In this document: piece by piece, positions 11,152-21,896 of the stretch | How positions within the stretch are numbered: position 1 is the first letter of the stretch | Layout of the letters: every line of letters begins with the position of its first letter | Assembly (NCBI GenBank): GCA_900073065.1 | Contig: FJOG01000007.1 | Coordinates: 626,696-690,695 of the forward strand | Origin: Phialocephala subalpina | Taxonomy: Eukaryota > Ascomycota > Leotiomycetes > Helotiales > Mollisiaceae | Direction of reading: 5' to 3' | Length of the DNA stretch: 64,000 bases | The notes under the pieces: generated by a model | The model's input: only the letters and a program-made list of their open reading frames with translations | What the model was told of the DNA's origin: nothing | Databases searched by the model: none | Translations under genes and position numbers: made by a program

Positions 11152-14100
11152 TTTGGCAGAATCCTCCTGTGAAAGTCGGTGATGGCTTCAATTCGGAAGG
11201 CTCAATTCAGAGGTGAAGTTTTGATATCACGTGAAGGGTCGCAAAGTCGAGAGGCTGGTCGTTCAGGAGAGAAACCGTTGGTGTTCACACTGATCCGGTG
11301 TTTAGGGGCGGGTAAAGGATGTCGATGGCGAAAGATACGAGTGTCTGGAGGTGATAGCTGGCTGAAAGACGCGTTGAAGGTTGTGAAGTAAAAAAGGGCG
11401 GAAGGCACGCGTCGACCAGCACTTTCCTAGGACTCCAGAACACCCTCTTCTACCCCCAACTTACAGCAGGACAAGGTCTTCTACTGTTCCATCAAAGATG
11501 CGATCAATTATCATCGCGTTCAATTATCGTCGCGTTCAAGTGAAAGGATGAGGTTGGCGTCCAGTTGCGATCACGTGGGATTAGGAGAAAGAGAGATGTC
11601 GTTGAAAATTGCGCTAAGACTTTCCTTTTTCGCACACACAACTTTTGCATAAAATTATGTACGGTATCGTGGACCTTGATCTCCATCTCCCCAACAATAT
11701 TCTAAAAGATCCTGAGATCTCGCGTGTACATCCAAGCTTTTTTGGTCAATACAGCATTTCGCTCTATACAGGACTTACAAGACTCCTTGCTCCGTTTTCC
11801 ATCTGCTTTCCGATCGATGTCCGTTCTCCAAAGCTAGCGCTCCTCGAACTCTCCTTCCTCAGCTTTCCCAATCTCCATCATATGACTCGTCAGCTTCCCA
11901 AACAATCATCGACATCTCGAAGAATTTATGACTTGCATGTCCCATAATTTGGAATAAATGACGCCTTCTTCTTCAGCGCCTTGTCTTCTCTGTGTCACAT
12001 TTCCAGAGGATCCCCCACGCAACGTGTTGCTTTTGCAAGGCTGTGCTGAACTTCGATTTGTCGTCCATACCTGCAGCTGAACATGCATGTTTTGCGCCAA
12101 GAAATGCAGAATGTCACACTGACATGTTCCGGGCGCGATATTTCTGCAGGATTGAATCCTCGGCGCTCAACTCAGGGGGTGCATCGTGGAGGTCTTGGTA
12201 CGATGTACGATGTACGTTTACGAGGTTTAGGACTCTGTTGGCTGAGAGGAGGTTATCGGCAGGAAAGGGGGGAGGATGACCATGGTTCGTCCGAGGATCC
12301 GCGAAAGCTTGGTTGCGCTGAGTATGCTGGGCGATGCTGAGTGGCGGATCCTCGAGTGAGCTGTTCATGGGGGCGTAGAAGACGCAACCGTTCTTCCAAC
12401 CAGAAGATTTGAGCTTATGTGCAACCTTCACTCCTGCTTCTCGTTTCATATCCCCGTTTCATGTTTGTCTAAGTTCATTGCTGGTATAGATAGGCTAGCC
12501 CGAGGGCCCTGAGATTGGACCAACTTTATTTTTGAGCGCTTCTTCTTACAACTGGACTGAGCCCAAGGAATTCGAGTCGATATCCGCTTGATGTTAGCCG
12601 AGTCAAGACCTCAGGTTGGACCGTTTGGATTATATGCTCATGGCCAATAGAATATTTATTGTACAGCACGTGTTTGTAGTTTTTTTCAACAAACGCGGAG
12701 CTGCTCTTTTCGCTTCCATATGGAGATACCGCATGGAGAGCATGGAGATAGGAGGAACGTGCTGCGATGGGTTTCTCTGAATAATTTGATACTGAACCTA
12801 ATTGGGGGCTTGCCGAGGCGACTCTACTAGGATACTGGAAATGTTGTTGACAAAGACGATGCTGACAAGATCAGATCAGGCATTTAATTGAATTCGTTAC
12901 CCGAATATCAGATTCTTGAAGATGTGTCCTTCTCGATGGAGACGTCCCAAGAAAGTACCCTCGCTTGCGAGCTCACAAGGAGACGGGTGTGATGATCCTC
13001 ACGATCAGAGGGGGTCCCCTGTCCCTGCAATCATGGAGATACAGATGCGCAACTCAAATCTGCTCTCCGTCCTCTGGACATCTGGCATCCCATCTGGCAC
13101 AGATACTCTCATACTGCCTTGATAGGGCTTACAAGCGAGTTTCAGTGCATTTTGTGTTCGTCATATAAATGTCAACGATTCGCCTCCTCCTTCCGCTTCC
13201 ATTGCCTCCTGCGCGTCGGTGAGTGGCCCGCCGTGGTTCCCAGGTCGAGGGTCAGGCTCCGGGCTGTTGTGCTGTGGAAGCGGGATGTGGGTTCTAGCGA
13301 GCTTCCACTCCTTCCACAATGGAACACGGCCCCAAACCAACCCAAACCCACCCAAACCCACCAAAAAAAACCCACCCAAAAACCCACCCAAATTCACACC
13401 CAAATTCACACCACTGCACAGACGACTTTCCCGCTGTGCGCCCCTCGAAGCCCCCCCTCGACCAAGCCCCCCTTGACCGCGCTCTCCACCACTGACAGCG
13501 TCGCTGCTTCCGAGGTCGCCCTGCAAGGCTTTATCACGACACACTCCTCTGTTCTCCGCTCTCCAGCAGACAGCGCCGCCACTGAAGCAGCGGTGTGCGC
13601 GATGACTTGCACCGAAAACACGTGCGGATGCCCCCCCTCCCCAAATCCCCAGTGCTGTGGCTGATCAGACTTTTCACCGACCACTCGGTCAGAGCCATAC
13701 AATGGTGTCCTCATGTCTTGTACCTGGGATGAAGTCGTGGGATAATATGCGACCGCGTATGTCAAACTTCTCTGTGTTCGGATCGCAGCCAGCCAGAAGG
13801 CTCGCTCAGAGCACCCTCCCATGTCCGCTTTTGCTTTTTTAAACTTCAGTGTCCGAATCCAGCAGGTGCCACAACACCACGCCGAGACCTCTGCCTTCTT
13901 TGCTGCTTCCATCCTGGCTGACGTCCAATGAGCTGTGGACAGGCTGCAGGTACGGGATCGGTCAAGGGGCGCGCTGGACGGGGATTCCACTCGAGCATAC
14001 TAAAGACGACAGGCCTCGCCGGCGTTGCCCAATTGATTTTTCGACATACAAAACTGCCCACCGTCCCGTTCTTCAAATCGAGGCTCCGTTCCCCACCTCC

Positions 14101-14530
14101 ACCTACCGTTCGAGTACAATACAGTATTATTACCCCAAGGCGTCTTCGTTCTGCTTTGTATCGTTTCCTTTGCAGCGCACCGCGACAGTTTCCGATTCTC
14201 AGTCACTCCTTAATCGCGACCGTTATCCTCGAGAGCTTACCCAAGATTGGAGTTTGAAGTTGTATCGTGTCGTATCGTATCGTCAGTTTCCTGCGACATC
14301 CATTCACGGTTCTCCAGGCGCACAAAGCACACCACACCCACATCGCACGATATCAACGACTGATAGAGTGAGGCTGTCGTCCGAGCAGTTCAAAATAATT
14401 ATTCTGCAGAGTACGAACTGGATCTCTTGGGGCTGGCGCGATATTTTGGCAGAGCGATCAGGTCTCGACGAATGGAACTACGCTCGCATCGGGTTGTCCT
14501 AGCATTTGGAGCTCGACCACATCTACTAGG
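11152..14530. other. Long intergenic region between KMT6 and the Clr5-domain gene
   Basis: This 3.4-kb stretch separates two divergently transcribed genes and probably includes long 5' leaders. Open frames here, such as 12114-12449 on the minus strand, lack recognisable domains. It contains a CCCAAA-rich tract (13330-13412), a small TACGATG tandem near 12200 and TCGTA units near 14270. I found no tRNA or other RNA gene. Confidence 0.5.
13330..13412 (+). repeat. Imperfect CCCAAA/CCCACC tract
   Basis: About 80 bases consist of CCCAAAC, CCCACC and CCCAAATTCACA units in irregular order, strongly purine/pyrimidine-biased on one strand. It resembles simple sequence rather than TTAGGG telomere repeat. 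Confidence 0.75.
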
Positions 14531-16658
14531 ATGACTACACGGAACAGTCTGGCTCCCTCGAGGGACCAGTGCTATGCCCTGACGGATGAACAATGTTATA
14601 AGATCCTGGAGCTCCGCGATCCGAGGGGTATCAGAGCAAATAAAGATTGGGAGGCGCTACATCAACCAGAACTCATACGGCACTACATGTACATGCGGTC
14701 CTTCCCACAGATAGAGCAATTGATGAAGTCGAAATTGGACTGGTCGTAAGTCGTTTTGGTGGGAATTTTAATAAGAAATGCCGTCCGTCTAACCGTAAAG
14801 CAGGTACAAAACGTACAATCATCGATTTCGAGATTGGTTATTTCCCGTGGATCGAATCGAGCGACAGCAAGTGGTGATAGACCTCTACAATGAAGTCTCA
14901 GACCAAGACACCACCGTTCCGATCGAGACACCTCCCGCTACGTTGCCTCGACTTGCGGCTCTTCGACCTGCACTTCAACCTGCTACCCCACAACCGCAAC
15001 AGCCCACAAGCGTTCCCGTTGACTTCTTCTTCCAGCCTCATCCAGAGCGTCATCCTAGCGGGAGTGGAAGTCATACTCCAGACCGTATGTCTATCGCTAC
15101 GATGGAGACTTTCACCTCTGGGAGTACACAGTCTGCTTATACTCACAACGACGACACATTCTCCGTTTCTGGATTCTCTATCATGACCTCGGCCTCTTCG
15201 ATCAGTGATGCTGGCCAAGGTTCTCATACCCCTCAAGGAACTCATACACCAAAGTTTGAATTCGATTTAGAACAACCTCCGCGAACGTTGAGGCTTCCAA
15301 AGCACGACCCTACCGCCGGACTCTGGAATGACGTCCTACGTGTTGTGCCTTGTGGGATAGATCACAGTGCATTGCAGTGGCACGAATCATTCCCCAGTTG
15401 TGAAGGATGTGGCTATTCTCAATGGCACGCTCTAATGGTCTACGCTCGCCACACGAACATCAACAGTTTCCTCACAGCCATAAACCAACTGAGCGAATTT
15501 GGTAAGATGGATTTCGCTGGCAACTACCCCATCCACTTCCTCATGTCCGCGGGCGTCAGCATGGACTATTTCAACAACCTTCTCCAGTTCACAGCCAACA
15601 CATTTCGACAAAACGTCTTTGGTCAGAACCCTATCCACGTCTTGAACCCTCAAGACCTAGGCGACCAACTCGTCCACCTTTTAGATTGGCTCAAGAATAA
15701 CGACCACCCACCAGGACTACTACTCACACAAAGGGACATCTATTGTCGAACTCCCCTCCACGCTTTACTTCAACGTCCCCTCTCCCGCCCCCTCTACCGT
15801 CAACTCCTCAACGTCTTCCCCTTCGCTGAACACCAACTTCGCTCCCTCGACACCTCGGGCAACTCCACCATAAAACAAATGTCTAAAGCCTCCTCCCGAA
15901 TAAAACTCGAAGACGCCCACTCCTTCTCCCTAATCCAGGCCGGCATCACCGAAGTCCGTCTCTTCCTTGACGAAGCCGACCAATCCCAAACCGGGCGAGT
16001 CTCCAATTACGGATTTCACGACATCGCAAGGGGAGCACGGGGGACTAGTTATTATGGGTTCTTTGAGTGTAGGATTTGTTTGCAGACGAATGCTCATTCA
16101 AACTCGTATTTGGATCAGGTGAAGTGTGCGTGTAAGAATAATAGGGATCGGAATGCGCCGGATGAGACGGGGATGACGCCTGCGCATTTGATTGTGATGA
16201 GAGATCGTTCGTCTGGAGATTCGGCGAAGGAGGAACCTGCGAGCGAAACTGCGATGTTGTTTAAGACTTTGATCCCAATCAACGATCACACGTTAAGAGA
16301 AGCTCTCCACGCATTGGACAAGGAAGGAAACTCATTGATATTCAACATCAGCGTCCGGGGATTTGACGAAATATTATCGTATTGCTTGGAGATGGAGAGT
16401 CCAGGCAGGAGATGCGCGATGGTTAATAGTTTTGGGAGGAGACCGGATGGTGGGCAGTGGAGTGTTTTGAGCGCGGTGTATTTCAGGTTGAGAAAGGCGA
16501 TTGACGAGTATAAGATGGCGCATCCGGTTAGGGATGCGGCGTTGAGGGTTAGGTGTTATGAGATGTATGGGAGGTTAGCAAAGGTTAAGGATCTTTTGAA
16601 GGCGAACGGGGCGAAGGAGAGTCCGGATAAGGTGACGAGGTGGAGGATTTGGAGCTGA
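14531..16658 (+). CDS. Clr5-domain protein with ankyrin-like repeats
   Basis: Exons 14531-14745 and 14804-16658 encode 689 residues; the 58-bp intron has a GTAAGT donor and a TCTAACC branch. Residues 38-90 (DWEALHQPELIRHYMYMRSF, then YKTYNHRFRDWLFP after the splice) match the N-terminal Clr5 domain, named after the fission yeast silencing factor and common in Pezizomycotina. The rest contains ankyrin-like pieces: YPIHFLMSAG, NPIHVLNPQ, CRTPLHALLQ and GMTPAHLIVMRD, spaced unevenly. A WHESFPSCEGCGYSQWH block with paired Cys precedes them. Nuclear function in transcription or silencing is possible but is inferred from the domain only. The start is the first in-frame ATG and begins MTTRNSLAPSRDQ. 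Confidence 0.82.
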
Positions 16659-18530
16659 GGGTTGGTCCACGACCTGGAGGATGGAACAACGAGATGGTGT
16701 CGACATCGTTGCGTGCATTGTCGACCTTGAAGTTTCGATGCTATGACTCGACTTTCTCGATTCTACGGCGTCTCTCTTCGTCGATCGGACTATCGCGGAA
16801 CGATCCGGCGTCGGATCACCTTTCCGACTGCGACTCTATTTACTGGGATCCTATTTTGCGTTTTCCTGTTTTGCGTTGCAGTTCTGTTTTCTTGTTGCAA
16901 GCGAGCAGAGCGCACAATCTGCTTTTCTCTTTCCTTCTATTCTCTTTATCTTTTTTATTTCGATTCGAGCAAACTATAGACTTAGAGATACCCCTTGTAT
17001 TTGTATTTTTCTGATTTATACCCACCGGTTCGGGGTTTGGTTCTTGGATTCGGATTTGGATACCCTGGGAGACATTGCGATCATGACCTGTCATGTTTAT
17101 GATTGCTTGCTAGGGCTGGTGTAGTATACAGGATTGGAAAATAGACTTGGGCATTGGTTGTACTTTTATGGTTGGGGGTTGGGATGATAATGAGGAAGGG
17201 GGTTGGGGAAGGCATATACGGGGAAGGTACACGAGGTGATGGAGGGCCAAAATGATGTATGATAATAGGTATGGTCTTTACAGGAGATGGTATTTATGAT
17301 TGGGGAATATAGACTTGGTTTCTCGCGTTTTCAGCGCGGCGGCATTGTTTGACGTTCCTCCCCCCCTCTCTCTTGACAACCACTCACCTCACCTCACATC
17401 ACATCACATCACCATCACGCACAGCCTCAAGACTTCAAGAATTAAGTACTCCCCATGTTCAGAAGTCTGCCCGGGTGCCTGACCAGTTGCTGGACCACAA
17501 CTGTGGCTTTTGGCAGCGAGGAAGTCCCAAAATCTCTGGTTCTTTCAGCAAATCGGATTATTCGAGCTCTTTTGCGACGTATGGCAATTCATTTAACGCA
17601 GCTTTGTCCAGAGAAAGTTGGTTGTCTTGCCTAAGGCCTCGGGTGCTCGGACAGACTTCTGAACATGGAGAGTCGCTTCACTCTCCTCCCCTCTCTTGAA
17701 GCTTCCCTTCATCTTTTTCCCGACCACAAACACATACAAGTTTTCACTCACTTAAGTATATCTTCACCTCTTCGGATCTTTGGAAGATCATCCAAACGTG
17801 CTTCTCGGTAATCGCAAATTAGTCAGTGATAGTCAGGCACAGCCACACTCACTACTGTAGCTCTCAAAGTACCAGCTCATCGGTTGGTCGTCGTTTCCCC
17901 GTTCCCGGAGTAATTGATAATACTAACAACGTTGTCCTTTCTGCAAGTAGTTAATAAGCATCACGTGACTCTCACTACCACTTGCGCCAGGAGAAATTTC
18001 AAGATTGCTTCATTTCCCAACTCAAGTTGTGACGTACATCGATTGAGGCTCTGAGTTTGGGCGTTCTAGATGTGGCTTTTGATTCACCAGCTTCTCCATC
18101 GTGAGCTTTGACCGAGGTGGATTAATTGTATTGTAATCCTGGTGAAAATCATAATTCAATTAGGAAAGACAATAAACAAGATATGCTCAAAGCGGAGGAT
18201 CAGATGGGGGACTGTTCAAAGGGTCCAAGATGCTGCAAGGAAGTCGCTGGTCTGGAAATGCAAATGGCTGAGTGTAGAATCCGGTTGCTGAATTGGGGTT
18301 GAATCTTGGGGCTAGTGTGACCCGCATACGTCACTGTTGTCGGGTCGTCATGGAAGATCAGCTACAGCGAAAGTTAATCAACACCATAGCTCCCTCCCCT
18401 CACCTAAACTTCTCTCTTCTCACAACAAACAAACTCGAGCACGACTTGATATCCCGAATACCCTCTACCACTAGCTCTACGAAGAAACGAAGATTACAAG
18501 AGAGATACCAGAAGAAGAACAACCGTCAAG
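16659..18530. other. Intergenic with a MITE-like element
   Basis: This 1.9-kb stretch holds the 3' end of the Clr5 gene, the MITE-like element at 17453-17668 and the promoter and 5' leader of the eisosome gene. A CACATCACATCACATCACC run precedes the element at about 17395-17415. No other gene was supported. Confidence 0.55.
17453..17668. mobile_element. MITE-like element, copy 1
   Basis: The 216-bp segment begins CCATGTTCAGAAGTCTG and ends with its exact reverse complement; complementarity continues, with mismatches, to about 28 bp. The interior matches 62260-62474 in long blocks, for example TGCCTGACCAGTT, CTTTTGGCAGCGA, TTCAGCAAATCGGA and GTCTTGCCTAAG. There is no open frame long enough for a transposase. 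Because CATG is its own reverse complement, the terminal CATG could be part of the repeat or a 4-bp target duplication. Superfamily cannot be assigned. Confidence 0.78.
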
Positions 18531-20101
18531 ATGCATCGCACATACTCTATGAGACAGTCGCGGGCTCCTACTGTGAGTTATTGCCCCCACAGACCAGCAC
18601 GCGCGAGACATGAGGGCAGAAGAAACAGTTGTTGATACTCTTGCAGGCCTCGCAGCTTCAGAACCCTCCTCCACCATCCTCGAGCACGAAGTCGGGCAGA
18701 TTGTTTGGAAAGGGCGGCATCGGTCAGTGAACATTCACATTCTCCTATGACGTGGTCTACAAATACATCACGGCTCCACAAGCGTATACTCCGGGTCGTC
18801 GGTTTGAGGCTGGATGGCAGAGCATACAGTCGAGGAACACGATTGAGGCGTCGAGAGTGATGGCTGGGGTGTGCTTGAGGGTGGCATGTTATTGTCCTCG
18901 ATGCGCCCTGCCTAGAGCTGTCGCATGCTCTCATTCTCCCCCACGCAGCTTCATACCTTTCACGACTTATTTCGCGATGACGTTCGCTACATTATGGGAG
19001 ACTTTTTATAATTTGTACATGCTAGCTAACTTCGACCTAGGCCATGCTCTCCGTCGTCAAACCGCCGGTCAATTCGGCCCTGATCTCGCAAAGAAGCTCT
19101 CCCAGCTCGTGAAGATGGAGAAGAACGTCATGCGCTCCATGGAACTCGTTGGACGTGAGCGTATGGAAGTCGCTGTAAGTTGTCTCTCTTGGCGCAAAAC
19201 AACAACTGTCAGCTTACTAACTCCTGTAGCAACAACTCTCTATCTGGGGTGAGGCATGCGATGATGATGTTTCGGATGTCACGGACAAGTTGGGTGTCTT
19301 GATCTACGAGATTGGTGAGCTGGAGGACCAGTACATTGACCGTTATGACCAATACCGTGTCACCATCAAGAGCATCCGAAACATTGAGGCTTCCGTTCAA
19401 CCCAGCAGAGACCGTAAGCTCCCCTCACTCAACCAGCCTTCACTTTACTAATCACGTGAAAAGGCAAGCAAAAGATCACCGACCAAATCGCTCAGCTCAA
19501 ATACAAGGAGCCCAACTCCCCCAAGATCGTTGTCCTCGAGCAAGAGCTCGTCCGTGCCGAAGCCGAGTCCCTCGTCGCCGAAGCTCAACTCTCCAACATC
19601 ACCCGCGAGAAGCTAAAGGCCGCCTACACCTACCAATTCGACGCTCTCCGCGAACACTGCGAGAAGCTCGCCATCATCGCCGGCTACGGAAAGCACCTCT
19701 TGGAACTCATCGACGACACTCCAGTCACCCCAGGCGAGACCCGCGCCGCGTACGACGGATACGAAGCCTCCAAGGCCATCATCCAAGACTGCGAGGATTC
19801 TCTCACCAACTGGGTTACTGCCAATGCTGCCGTTTCCTCCAAGCTCTCTACCCGTGCCCGAACCCTTTCTCAACGTCGCCGAAACAACATCCAGAGAAAC
19901 CAAGAGGGACATGATCTCACTGGTCAAGATGCCCCAATGAATGATCGTGAATCTGGTCTTTGGGTTCCGGCTTCTGCGCATAAGGGTGAAGAGTACGATG
20001 ATGAGGAAGAGGAGGAGGAAGAGGAGGCTGCGGCTCCTTCTATCCAGGATAGTAATGTGAATGGCGAGGCGAGAGGCCGTCAGGAGACTGTTGTTGCTTA
20101 A
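18531..20101 (+). CDS. PIL1: Eisosome core protein (Pil1/Lsp1 family, BAR fold)
   Basis: Five exons, 18531-18572, 18647-18722, 19041-19174, 19230-19413 and 19464-20101, encode 357 residues starting [14 protein letters not shown]. The third junction removes a 318-bp intron, the longest seen in the window. The sequence is typical of the family throughout: [71 protein letters not shown] and [20 protein letters not shown]. The protein forms the half-pipe scaffold under the plasma membrane at eisosomes (MCC domains). The tail (about residues 320-357) has a run of acidic residues and no conserved fold. All splice joins are confirmed by the family sequence continuing across them. Confidence 0.95.
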
Positions 20102-21007
20102 GCGGCTTTCTCTTTAATTATGATGACGTGTGCGAGCGGAGAAGGGGTTGAAAACAAATGAAACATTGAGAGGAAGAGTCGAATCGGACTGGTGGTAGAT
20201 ATTCCCAGGATCTCCTTTTGTGATCTGCTACGCTGCTTTGCTGCTTCTTGTGTGCTGCGCTCATTTTCTCGTTATGGGGAAAGGGGACCCAGAGAGATGA
20301 GAATATGTGGTGGTAATAGGTAATGGGGGTAATTCTTATGATGGGGATGAACACGGATGGTTGGGAATGGAAACGGGTGGTGCAATTGTTGTATTTGTAG
20401 TCGGCAATAAAAAGCTCGATGGTTTTGATATTGGTTTCATTGGCTACGAAGTATGTGAGACCCCTATTGCAAATCATATATAGAGGATCATCGGTTCTCT
20501 ACTGGTGCCTTGCATGACCCGTTCGGGCCGTGCCTCTCGTATCCACTTTGCTTGCCACAAGGAATATGCAAGGAATGACAATAGTTGGTCCTAAACTTGC
20601 ATCCTCTCCTCTCATCGCCCATCACATCCTTCCTCTCACCCACCACCTCCACCTTGCGTGGTTTCAAACCGATGGGCCGCCCACGCATTTATACATTTCA
20701 TCCTTCCCCAATCCAGCAGAGCAAGACATGCTCACCACTTCGAAGGAGCTGACAGAGATAGTGGAGTGCTGGCATCTCCTTGAAGATCGCTTAGCTTCAC
20801 CTCAACTGTGCATTAAGAAGGCCTGAGCCGTGATCAACCTCCCGACATCTCCGCTGCGGTGTGATACTGCGTTTTCGAGGGCGTTGTCGTTCTCCTTCGT
20901 GCCGGTGTCCATTCGCCCATCCTCCCAACCATCAATTGCCATTCATTCTCCCCTTCGCCATCCTGCCTCGTAATAAATCGCTTTCCTTCGCCCTCGAGTC
21001 TCGCTTC
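20102..21007. other. Intergenic between convergent genes
   Basis: This 906-bp region lies between the 3' ends of the eisosome gene and naa38. Open frames on both strands lack domains. Nothing else stands out. Confidence 0.5.
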
Positions 21008-21484
21008 TCAAGCAGCCTCCCCACCAATGCTCCCTTCCTGCCTTTGTGCCGCCAGGTATTTCTCTTTCTGAGCAGGCGTAAGCTGAGATTCGAATTCTTC
21101 GACTTCGATTTTGGTTATGTATTCCCCAGGCACAACGATCAAACCAAGATATCTCGAGGTTAGGTCCTGTGTTATAGTTCCTTCTTGTGGGGTCTTTGGG
21201 GGAGGAGGAAGTCGGTATTCGAATGTTTGGGAGAGGATTATATTTTGATCCTTTTGGTCGTTTGCATTAGTAACATGGAAGAGAAGTTGAAGAGGCATAG
21301 GGAGGGGCAGAGGGGTAGGGTAGAGAAGGGGAGGGGACGGAAGACGAACAGAATCAGTGCATTTGAACTGCCCCAAAAACATTCTCGTGTCGGTGGTTGT
21401 TATCCTGAGATTCTTGCCGAGCAGAGAATGTAAATAACTTTCTGCTTGGGCCTTAGCTTCAGGATTCGGTATTGGTTCTGCCAT
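21008..21484 (-). CDS. NAA38: NatC N-acetyltransferase auxiliary subunit, Lsm-domain (Naa38/Mak31)
   Basis: Exons 21350-21484 and 21008-21250 encode 125 residues starting MAEPIPNPEAK. The Sm-like fold is seen as SYLHSLLGKNLRITTTDTRMF, LGQFKCTDSDQNIILSQTFEY and, later, YLGLIVVPGEYITKIEVEE. The 99-bp intron falls inside the CTDS|DQNI strand, and removing it joins the two halves of the Sm1 motif; its donor is the less common GTTCGT, with a TACTAAT branch. The family anchors the NatC complex (Naa30/Naa35/Naa38), which acetylates N-terminal Met before hydrophobic residues. Other Lsm proteins are the alternative, but the length and the VPGEYI block favour Naa38. Confidence 0.85.
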   Translation of the reverse strand: MAEPIPNPEAKAQAESYLHSLLGKNLRITTTDTRMFLGQFKCTDSVRLPSPPLLYPTPLPLPMPLQLLFHVTNANDQKDQNIILSQTFEYRLPPPPKTPQEGTITQDLTSRYLGLIVVPGEYITKIEVEEFESQLTPAQKEKYLAAQRQEGSIGGEAA

Positions 21485-21896
21485 CGCGACGATTTGACTT
21501 TCTTGGAAGTGTAGGAAAGAGATCCAAGTTTGGTTGTTGACATCCGATTTGGAGCTCAAAACCCGGAGAGAGTTTCGGCGATAAGATAGAATAGAGTGCA
21601 TCACGTGCCTTCGTGACGCCAGTGCGTCATCAATGTCCGTCCAGGCGACAGCGCTTTTGAAGGTTCTCAATGTCGACAGACACGACGGTCATTGAAGGTG
21701 GTTGAAATGTGCGAGAGGAAAAGAGTGATCGCGATGAGGTGGGACATTCGAATTTACTGCTCACAATCGACGCCTACGACTATTCCTTGAACCATCCTCC
21801 TCGAGTCTACTACGATACCAGCGCGCCAGACAACTTCGACAACGACTTCACCACGCACCTACATCCTCGATACCTATTTCGAAGTAAACCTGCAAC
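21485..21896. promoter_or_regulatory. Bidirectional promoter region naa38 / rad2
   Basis: The two start codons are 412 bp apart and divergent. The region should drive both housekeeping genes. A TCACGTG-like core is visible at about 21601-21607. Confidence 0.5.

Noticed and set aside
12114..12449. A 111-codon minus-strand frame with ATG upstream of KMT6
   Set aside because: No domain, no signal peptide and no splice partner; composition looks non-coding.
13330..13412. CCCAAA tract as an interstitial telomere
   Set aside because: Fungal telomere repeat is normally TTAGGG; this tract is irregular and mixed with CCCACC.
13119..13664. A 181-codon plus-strand frame over the CCCAAA tract
   Set aside because: The frame is carried by the simple repeat and is mirrored on the other strand; nothing resembles a protein family.
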